Positions 1 to 4,817 of a stretch of 8,616 nucleotides of DNA are shown piece after piece. Below the pieces are notes generated by a model. It did no database searches, had not been told where the DNA came from, and was given only the letters and a program-made list of their open reading frames with translations. The translations under genes were made by a program, and so were the position numbers. Position 1 is the stretch's first letter; each line of letters begins with the position of its first letter. The stretch is from assembly GCA_025358235.1 (NCBI GenBank), contig JANYKH010000155.1, positions 1 through 8,616 of the forward strand. Direction: 5' to 3'. The stretch is from Chloroflexota bacterium (lineage in GTDB: Bacteria > Chloroflexota > Dehalococcoidia > Dehalococcoidales > RBG-16-60-22).

Positions 1-494
1 ACGTTGCCGTCGCCCAGGCCGCAAGCCCCGGTGCCAGTGTCGCGCTCCCCAGCATCGCCGCCGAATTCACACAGCTTCCCCCCACCGGCGCGGTTCTGTT
101 CAGTGTGGCTGACCGCGATAAAGCCGAATCGCTGCCCATTATCCGCAAAATGTCTGCGATGGGTTATAAACTTTACGCGACTGAAGGCACTGCCTCGATG
201 GTTAAGGCCGTCGGGCTGCCTGTCACGATGATTTCCAAGAAAATGACTGAGGGCCACCCCAACGTCATCGATATTATTAACGACGGCACGGTGGACGGTG
301 TTGTGAATACTCTCACCGGCGGTCAGATACCATTCCGAGACGGCTTCCATATCCGCCGTGCCTCCGTGGAGAAACGCATCCCCTGCTTCACTTCTCTGGA
401 TACCCTGCGCGCGGCAGTCGATGCGATTTCTACCCAGAATGAAAAAATTACCACCCAACCCTACCCCGATTACCGCACTAAGGATCCGGCGTGA
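1..494 (+). CDS. carB: Carbamoyl-phosphate synthase large subunit, C-terminal end (partial)
   Basis: This is the last ~163 codons of carB, read in frame from position 3; the gene begins outside the window. CarB makes carbamoyl phosphate from bicarbonate, ammonia delivered by CarA, and two ATP, for pyrimidine and arginine synthesis in the cytoplasm. What remains is the allosteric MGS-like domain. It opens with LFSVADRDKAESLP (from position 90), continues with GYKLYATEGTA (the phosphate-binding loop region that takes UMP or IMP effectors in the family), and ends with NDGTVDGVVNTLTGG, FRDGFHIRRASVEKRIPCFTSL and a short tail. The linker before the domain (positions 3-85) is Ala/Pro-rich and unlike the linker I remember from other CarB proteins. 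The stop codon TGA (492-494) overlaps the GTG start of pyrK, so the two genes are almost certainly co-transcribed and translationally coupled. The identification is firm. Confidence 0.95.
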   Translation, partial: VAVAQAASPGASVALPSIAAEFTQLPPTGAVLFSVADRDKAESLPIIRKMSAMGYKLYATEGTASMVKAVGLPVTMISKKMTEGHPNVIDIINDGTVDGVVNTLTGGQIPFRDGFHIRRASVEKRIPCFTSLDTLRAAVDAISTQNEKITTQPYPDYRTKDPA

Positions 495-1303
495 ACCAGC
501 TAACAGCAGAAGTTGTCAGCAACGAAAAGGTTTTAACCGGCCTGGAACGGGAGCGCGGGCGGGGGGTTGGCGGGGCTTATCTCCTGCAAATCAGGGCTCC
601 TGAAATTGCCCGGGAAAGCAAGCCCGGCCAGTTTGTTATGCTGCGCTGTCCTGACAGCACTCTTCCCCGGCCTTTTAGCGTTCACAAAGTTGACGGCGAG
701 AATATTGGCATCCTCTATACGGTTTGGGAAGAAGGTACCGGAACTAACTGGATGTCGCATAGGCAAACCGGCGATACTATTGACCTGTTTGGCCCGATGG
801 GAAACGGCTTTGGCCTCGATCAATCCACCGGGAAGCTTTTGCTGATTGCGGGCGGCATAGGCGTCGCCCCACTTTGTTTTTTGGCCGGAGAGGCGCTGAA
901 ACAGGGCAAATATGTCCGCTTATTAGCCGGGGCGGCCTCGGCCAGTCAACTTTGCTCAAATGAAATTATCCCTGCCGGGGTCGAATATTTTGCTTCTACC
1001 GAAGATGGCAAACGAGGCCAGCCGGGCTTTGTGACCGGACTGATTCCCGGTCATGCTTCTTGGGCGGATCAGGTATTTATTTGCGGGCCGATGCCCATGT
1101 ACCGCGCTCTGATTGACCAACTTTCTAAACTTGGTTTAAAGGATAAACCTGTGCAAGTTTCTTTGGAGATGAGGATGGGGTGTGGGGTCGGCGTTTGCTA
1201 CAGCTGCACCATAAATACGAAACAGGGTTTGAAGCAGGTTTGTAAGGATGGCCCTGTTTTCGATCTTCAGGACATAGTGTGGGACGAACTCGTTAAGGGC
1301 TAG
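491..1303 (+). CDS. pyrK: Dihydroorotate dehydrogenase B, electron-transfer subunit
   Basis: PyrK carries electrons from dihydroorotate oxidation in PyrD (class 1B enzyme) through a [2Fe-2S] cluster and FAD to NAD+. At 270 residues it is close to the usual ~255-265. In order it shows a ferredoxin-reductase-like FAD domain with RPFSVH (residues 60-65), an NAD-binding domain with GGIGVAPL (121-128) and ICGP (197-200), and the C-terminal cluster motif with Cys231, Cys236, Cys239 and Cys251. This CGxGxCxxC...C pattern separates PyrK from generic ferredoxin reductases. The start is GTG at 491, overlapping the carB stop by 4 nt, with AAGGA at 480-484 as ribosome site. Its partner pyrD does not follow, because the next gene is yjbQ, so pyrD must lie upstream of carB or elsewhere. 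Presence of PyrK implies an NAD-linked, oxygen-independent dihydroorotate dehydrogenase, which fits an anaerobe. Confidence 0.93.
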   Translation: MNQLTAEVVSNEKVLTGLERERGRGVGGAYLLQIRAPEIARESKPGQFVMLRCPDSTLPRPFSVHKVDGENIGILYTVWEEGTGTNWMSHRQTGDTIDLFGPMGNGFGLDQSTGKLLLIAGGIGVAPLCFLAGEALKQGKYVRLLAGAASASQLCSNEIIPAGVEYFASTEDGKRGQPGFVTGLIPGHASWADQVFICGPMPMYRALIDQLSKLGLKDKPVQVSLEMRMGCGVGVCYSCTINTKQGLKQVCKDGPVFDLQDIVWDELVKG

Positions 1304-1306
1304 AAA

Positions 1307-1723
1307 ATGGTCATCACGGAACGGTTTTCTCTCCAGACCAGTGGCCATACCGATATTATAGACATCACCCCCGAAGTGGCGCGGAGTTTAGCCGCATCAA
1401 GCATAGGCACCGGCATATGCACCGTATTTATTTCCGGGTCTACCGCGGGCATTACGACCATTGAATACGAACCGGGGCTTGTCAAGGATCTCAAAGAAGT
1501 CTGGGAGAAATTAGTCCCCAGCAACATCCCTTATAACCACGATGTACGCTGGGGTGACGGCAATGGTTTCTCCCACGTGCGAGCTTCCATGCTCGGGGCG
1601 TCGCTGACTGTTCCTTTTGAGAACAGGAAACTTCTTCTCGGAGTATGGCAGCAAATCGTCGTTGTTGATTTTGACAACCGCCCTAGGTCGAGGACCATAG
1701 TTATTCAGTTCATGGGTGAATAG
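1307..1723 (+). CDS. YjbQ/UPF0047 family protein (secondary thiamine-phosphate synthase-like)
   Basis: This 138-residue protein matches the YjbQ (UPF0047) family in length and motifs. Visible are GSTAGITTIEYEPG (residues 44-57), NHDVRWGDGNGFSH (77-90) with conserved His78, Asp84, Asn86 and His90, then VWQQI (113-117) and DFDNRPR (121-127). Family members form small compact trimers with a metal/phosphate pocket. Some can substitute weakly for thiamine-phosphate synthase in E. coli, which is the origin of the usual product name, but the physiological reaction is not established. Phe88 sits where many relatives have His; E. coli YjbQ varies there too, so I attach no weight to it. The gene starts 3 nt after the pyrK stop, with AAGGG at 1294-1298 as ribosome site, so it is the last visible gene of the carB-pyrK operon. 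No thiamine gene is nearby, so nothing here supports a role in thiamine synthesis. Confidence 0.88.
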   Translation: MVITERFSLQTSGHTDIIDITPEVARSLAASSIGTGICTVFISGSTAGITTIEYEPGLVKDLKEVWEKLVPSNIPYNHDVRWGDGNGFSHVRASMLGASLTVPFENRKLLLGVWQQIVVVDFDNRPRSRTIVIQFMGE

Positions 1724-1747
1724 AATCGAAACACTATTTCAATTGTT

Positions 1748-1798
1748 CTTTGACATGGGAATCAGTCCGATTTATAATTTACTGGAAATAGGTCAAAG
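1748..1798. repeat. Inverted repeat flanking the desulforedoxin promoter core
   Basis: CTTTGAC (1748-1754) and its exact complement GTCAAAG (1792-1798) face each other across 37 bp. The left arm overlaps the -35 box and the right arm touches the ribosome site. The left arm lies upstream of the predicted transcription start, so this cannot be an RNA hairpin from that start. If it is functional it would be a pair of protein-binding half sites. Seven bases can recur by chance, so confidence is low. Confidence 0.3.
1750..1778 (+). promoter_or_regulatory. Perfect-consensus sigma-70-type promoter for the desulforedoxin pair
   Basis: TTGACA lies at 1750-1755 and TATAAT at 1773-1778, with a spacer of exactly 17 bp. 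Both hexamers match the housekeeping consensus at 12 of 12 bases. Transcription would begin near 1785, leaving a leader of ~26 nt before the ATG at 1811. No other gene in the window has so strong a promoter. I see no convincing terminator between yjbQ (ends 1723) and this promoter, so some read-through from the carB operon is also possible. Confidence 0.85.
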
Positions 1799-1810
1799 AG
1801 GTGAACGGAA

Positions 1811-1927
1811 ATGGCCAATGAGGTGGGAAAACGGTATCGCTGCACAAAGTGCGGATGTGAATTCATAGTGACGCGCGGTGGTAAAGGGACAATTGTCTGC
1901 TGCGGTCAACCCATGGAAAAGAAATAG
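1811..1927 (+). CDS. Desulforedoxin-like FeS4 mini-protein, copy 1
   Basis: This 38-residue protein begins MANEVGKRYRCTKCG and ends CCGQPMEKK. Four cysteines (Cys11, Cys14, Cys30, Cys31) give the pattern CxxC, 15 residues, CC. That is the same spacing as desulforedoxin of Desulfovibrio gigas, whose first residues are also MANE. In that family two chains pair and each binds one iron through four cysteines, a rubredoxin-like electron carrier. The same module forms the N-terminal domain of desulfoferrodoxin (superoxide reductase), but no catalytic superoxide-reductase domain follows here. Cys16 is an extra, non-ligand cysteine. The start is ATG at 1811 with GAGGTG at 1798-1803 as ribosome site. 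It is the first gene after the consensus promoter and lies 17 nt before a second copy. The redox partner is unknown. The fold assignment is firm and the physiological role is not. Confidence 0.88.
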   Translation: MANEVGKRYRCTKCGCEFIVTRGGKGTIVCCGQPMEKK

Positions 1928-1944
1928 GATTCTGAGGAGGAACG

Positions 1945-2088
1945 ATGCCTAATCAACTGGGTAAAAGATACAAGTGCGCTATTTGCGGCAGTGAAATTCT
2001 TTGCACGAAACCCGGACAGGGCTCAGTGGAATGCTGCGGCAAACCTATGGAATCCCAGGAAGCCAGACCCATACCTTCTTCCGACTAA
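1945..2088 (+). CDS. Desulforedoxin-like FeS4 mini-protein, copy 2
   Basis: This 47-residue paralogue of the preceding gene begins MPNQLGKRYKCAICG. Its cysteines Cys11, Cys14, Cys30 and Cys31 have exactly the spacing of copy 1, so the iron site should be intact, and an extra Cys20 is present. The last ~9 residues (ARPIPSSD region) form a polar tail absent from copy 1. A strong ribosome site, AGGAGG at 1935-1940, sits 4 nt before the ATG. The two copies share GKRY before the first Cys and CCG-P-ME after the last, so they look like a tandem duplication that has diverged. They could form homodimers or a heterodimer. Transcription probably ends at the hairpin at 2123-2150. Too small for many gene callers, but the motif, ribosome site and context together make it convincing. 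Confidence 0.87.
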   Translation: MPNQLGKRYKCAICGSEILCTKPGQGSVECCGKPMESQEARPIPSSD

Positions 2089-2122
2089 TTAGTAATTAAA
2101 AAAAGAAATATAAGGCCAAAAG

Positions 2123-2150
2123 AAAGGGGCTAAATCAAATTAGCCCCTTT
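2123..2150. terminator. Bidirectional rho-independent terminator
   Basis: AAAGGGGCTAA (2123-2133) and TTAGCCCCTTT (2140-2150) form a perfect 11-bp stem with a 6-base loop. On the plus strand T runs follow (2148-2151 and 2154-2158). On the minus strand the stem is followed by a broken T run, TTTCTTTT. It lies between convergent genes, ending the desulforedoxin transcript from the left and the rel-rpsT transcript from the right. A second, outer pairing (AGGCCA at 2113-2118 with TGGCCT at 2164-2169) could lengthen the structure. Confidence 0.88.
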
Positions 2151-2167
2151 TACTTTTTAAAAATGGC

Positions 2168-2443
2168 CTATTTCTTGGGTTCTGCGGCCTGGTTGAGTTT
2201 CTTGGCTAATCTTGATTTGCGGCGCGCGGCATTGTTGGGGTGAATAATACCCTTAATGACAGCCTTGTCCAGCGCGGACGCGGCGCCTTTAACGGCTTCA
2301 ACAGCCGGTTCAGTCTTGCCGGCGGCAACAGCGGATTCCGCCTTTGTTACCTTGGTCTTCATGGCGCTTCTGATAGCCCGGTTCTTTTCATTCTTTCTAG
2401 CGGAAACCCGCATGGCCTTAATAGCTGATTTGGTAATTGGCAA
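2168..2443 (-). CDS. rpsT: Small ribosomal subunit protein S20 (bS20)
   Basis: This 91-residue, Lys/Arg/Ala-rich helical protein matches bS20, which binds 16S rRNA early in 30S assembly. Diagnostic segments are KSAIKAMRVSARKNEKNRAIRSAMKT (residues 5-30) and the C-terminal KGIIHPNNAARRKSRLAKKLN. Its length fits the family (~85-95). The start is TTG at 2443-2441, supported by GGGAGGG (2457-2451) 7 nt upstream; the MPITKSAIKA N-terminus is complete from that codon. E. coli rpsT also uses a UUG start, which is part of its autogenous control, so the weak start here may be meaningful. It lies only 20 nt after the rel stop, with its ribosome site inside that gap, and I see no separate terminator or obvious promoter between them. 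It is therefore probably the second gene of a rel-rpsT operon. Confidence 0.94.
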   Translation of the reverse strand: MPITKSAIKAMRVSARKNEKNRAIRSAMKTKVTKAESAVAAGKTEPAVEAVKGAASALDKAVIKGIIHPNNAARRKSRLAKKLNQAAEPKK

Positions 2444-2450
2444 ATGCCTA

Positions 2451-2457
2451 CCCTCCC
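2451..2457 (-). promoter_or_regulatory. Ribosome binding site deciding the rpsT TTG start
   Basis: Read on the minus strand the site is GGGAGGG, ending 7 nt before TTG (2443-2441). No in-frame ATG or GTG at a suitable distance offers a better start, and S20 homology begins directly after the TTG. Confidence 0.7.
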
Positions 2458-2463
2458 ATTATT

Positions 2464-4677
2464 TTACTTGGTATCAGGAGATTTAGTATCTCCTCTATAT
2501 TCAGCCCCTGCCCTGCTCACGCTGATAACCCCTTTTACCGTCTCGATGCGCTTCAGCAATTTGCTCAGTTGCGCCAGACCTTTGGTTTCCAGCGTCAGGG
2601 TCGTTGTCGACGTGTAGTCGCCGCGAGGATTCGTAGCGACGGACGAAATATTTACATCCTCTTCTGCCACAATGGTGGTAATGTCTCGCATCAAGCCTAC
2701 CCGGTCCCAGCTTTCGATCTCGACTGTCACGGGATAGACTGAATCCGCATCACCCCACTCCACCTTCACCAGCCGCTGCAGTTCATCCTCGTGCACGATG
2801 TTATAACAATCCTTGCGGTGCACGGTGACGCCCCTACTGCGGGTAATATAACCAATTATATTATCTCCGGGCACCGGATGGCAACATAGAGCTAAATGGG
2901 TCATCAAATTGCCCATGCCCATGACCTGAATGCTCGTGCTGGACGGCTTTGAAGTCACCGGCCCGGTGATGGGTTTGGGCGTTTCGGTCTGGGCGGCCAC
3001 CTTTGCTACAACCTGGTGGGTGGTTACGCCACCATACCCCAGGGCTGCCATGAAGTCATCGAGGCTGTTGAAATTGAACATCTCAGCCAGTTCCTGGCGC
3101 TCGATAACCACCCCAAGCCGTTTTAACTCTTTGTCGAGCATTTCACGGCCGCGCTCGATGTTCTCCGCCCTTTCCTGCTTTTTAAACCAGGCGCGGATTT
3201 TCTCACGGGCCTGGGAAGTTCGTGTAAAACCGAGTTCCGGGTTCAGCCAGTCACGGCTGGGACCCTTGGCTATTTTTGACGTTTGGATTTCTATAAGGTC
3301 GCCGTTTTTAAGCTGATAGTTGAAAGAGACCAGGCGTCCGTTAACCTTGGCGCCTATGCAGCGATGGCCTAATTCCGTGTGTACCAGGTATGCAAAATCG
3401 ATTGGTGTCGAGCCCTTGGGCAGGTCCTTGATTTCGCCCTTTGGCGTATAAACGAAGACCTGATCGATAAAAATATCGGTTTTGACCGATTCGAGGAATT
3501 CTTCGGCGCCGCTGAGTTCACGGTGCCATGCCACGAGTTGGCGCAGCCAGCCGATCTTTTCTTCAAAATGGATATCAGGTTTCCCGCCTTCTTTGTAACG
3601 CCAGTGAGCGGCCACGCCGTATTCGTCAGTGAATTGCATTTCACGGGTGCGGATCTGCACTTCCAGCGGGTTGCTCAGGCACATCACGGCCGTGTGCAGC
3701 GCTTGGTAGCCGTTGGGCTTCGGGTTGGCAATATAATCGTCAAAGGCTTCCGGTAAAGGGTGCCACAGGCTGTGAATGACACCGACTGCACTGTAGCAAT
3801 CCGGAATGCTACTGACAACCACACGTAGAGCGAGAAGGTCATGGATATCGTCGAATTCTTTGCCGATAGTGGCATATTTGTCCATCTTCTGGCTGATGCT
3901 GAAAATGTGTTTAGGGCGTCCGGAAAGTTCGGCGCGTATGCCGGATTTATCAAGTTCCTTTTTAAGGATCTCCGTGGCTTCGGTGATGAAATCTTCGCGT
4001 TGAGCGCGTCTGGAGACCACCAGGCGGGCGATGCGGCGGTATTTGGCGGGGTCGATAAAATGAAAAGCCAGGTCTTCAAGCTGCCATTTTAATTCCCAGA
4101 TGCCCAGCCGGTGCGCCAGCGGGGCGTAAATATCCAGAGTTTCTTGAGCGATGACCAACTGGCGTTCCGGGGATAACGCGCTGAGGGTCTTCATATTATG
4201 TAAACGGTCCGCCAACTTGATGAAGACCACGCGAAGATCTTCCGCCATGGCCACCAGCATTTTACGCAGGTTTTCCGCATGAGCTTCGCTCGCCGCCGCG
4301 GCGGAAGGTGTTAGCGGAACTTTACCCAGCTTGGTGACGCCGTCCACGAGTTTGGCTACTTCCGGCCCGAAGCGTGCCTGTATGGTCGCGATGGGGACTC
4401 CGCAGTCTTCGGGAATATCGTGCAATAGCGCTGCTGCCAGCGAACTGGCGTCAAGCTGGAGGTCAGCGAGAATCAGAGCTGTCTGCAGCGGGTGTTCCAG
4501 AAAGGGTTCGCCGGATTTCCGCATCTGCCCGGAATGCGCTTTGGCGGCGAAATCGTACGCCTCGCGGACAAGATTATTTTTTTCGGCAGGTAAATAGGAA
4601 CGGATTTTTTCTTCAAGTACGCTGAAGTCCGTTATTTGCGGAGAGGGATTGGCGATGTTCTCTAAAGGTTCAACCAT
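2464..4677 (-). CDS. rel: Bifunctional (p)ppGpp synthetase/hydrolase, RelA/SpoT homologue
   Basis: This 737-residue protein is a full-length long RSH enzyme that makes (p)ppGpp from ATP and GDP/GTP on amino-acid starvation and degrades it otherwise. The HD hydrolase domain is intact: HSGQMRKSGEPFLEHP (residues 48-63), HDIPED (86-91) and KLADRLHNM (154-162). The synthetase domain has GRPKHIFSI (253-261), FDDIHDLLALRVVV (275-288), NPKPNGYQALHT (318-329) and the catalytic Glu339 in LEVQIRT. The TGS domain spans ~404-466, starting VFVYTPKGEIKDLPKGSTPIDFAY. The zinc-finger region carries CCHPVPGD (598-605) and VHRKDC (619-624), and an ACT domain fills ~650-725. Both active sites keep key residues, so it is predicted bifunctional, as expected where a single Rel is present. 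The ATG at 4677-4675 lacks a clear ribosome site, so the leader may be short or translation weak. It is divergent from hisS and precedes rpsT. Confidence 0.96.
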   Translation of the reverse strand: MVEPLENIANPSPQITDFSVLEEKIRSYLPAEKNNLVREAYDFAAKAHSGQMRKSGEPFLEHPLQTALILADLQLDASSLAAALLHDIPEDCGVPIATIQARFGPEVAKLVDGVTKLGKVPLTPSAAAASEAHAENLRKMLVAMAEDLRVVFIKLADRLHNMKTLSALSPERQLVIAQETLDIYAPLAHRLGIWELKWQLEDLAFHFIDPAKYRRIARLVVSRRAQREDFITEATEILKKELDKSGIRAELSGRPKHIFSISQKMDKYATIGKEFDDIHDLLALRVVVSSIPDCYSAVGVIHSLWHPLPEAFDDYIANPKPNGYQALHTAVMCLSNPLEVQIRTREMQFTDEYGVAAHWRYKEGGKPDIHFEEKIGWLRQLVAWHRELSGAEEFLESVKTDIFIDQVFVYTPKGEIKDLPKGSTPIDFAYLVHTELGHRCIGAKVNGRLVSFNYQLKNGDLIEIQTSKIAKGPSRDWLNPELGFTRTSQAREKIRAWFKKQERAENIERGREMLDKELKRLGVVIERQELAEMFNFNSLDDFMAALGYGGVTTHQVVAKVAAQTETPKPITGPVTSKPSSTSIQVMGMGNLMTHLALCCHPVPGDNIIGYITRSRGVTVHRKDCYNIVHEDELQRLVKVEWGDADSVYPVTVEIESWDRVGLMRDITTIVAEEDVNISSVATNPRGDYTSTTTLTLETKGLAQLSKLLKRIETVKGVISVSRAGAEYRGDTKSPDTK

Positions 4678-4710
4678 ATATTTGCATTTGGTTTTTAGGG
4701 CTATTTATTC

Positions 4711-4739
4711 AGTATATCTTATGCCCGTATGAGAGTAAA
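4711..4739 (-). promoter_or_regulatory. Probable rel promoter
   Basis: On the minus strand TTTACT (4739-4734, 4 of 6 to consensus) and TATACT (4716-4711, 5 of 6) are separated by 17 bp. Transcription would start near 4704, ~27 nt before the rel ATG. It faces away from the hisS promoter. Confidence 0.5.
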
Positions 4740-4753
4740 ACAACATAACATAT

Positions 4754-4782
4754 TTGCCCGTTATATGCCTTGCGCGTATAAT
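4754..4782 (+). promoter_or_regulatory. Probable hisS promoter
   Basis: TTGCCC (4754-4759, 4 of 6) and TATAAT (4777-4782, 6 of 6) are separated by 17 bp. The start would lie near 4789, giving a ~29-nt leader. That is far too short for a T-box riboswitch, the usual control of hisS in Firmicutes. The -35 box is 14 bp from the rel -35 box on the other strand. Confidence 0.6.
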
Positions 4783-4804
4783 TATGCTGAAATTGATTCG
4801 CCCC

Positions 4805-4811
4805 GGGGAGG
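4805..4811 (+). promoter_or_regulatory. Ribosome binding site deciding the hisS TTG start
   Basis: GGGGAGG at 4805-4811 ends 6 nt before TTG at 4818-4820. The HisRS N-terminal signature (YQSPRGTADILP) follows at once, and the next in-frame ATG is far inside the catalytic domain, so TTG is the start. Confidence 0.8.
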
Positions 4812-4817
4812 TAGATC

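Noticed and set aside
1393..1723. Loss of a conserved His in the YjbQ-family protein (Phe88)
   Set aside because: E. coli YjbQ also lacks His there, while the neighbouring conserved His90 and His78 are retained.
4783..4817. T-box or other riboswitch leader for hisS
   Set aside because: The predicted leader is only ~29 nt, with no room for a specifier stem or antiterminator.
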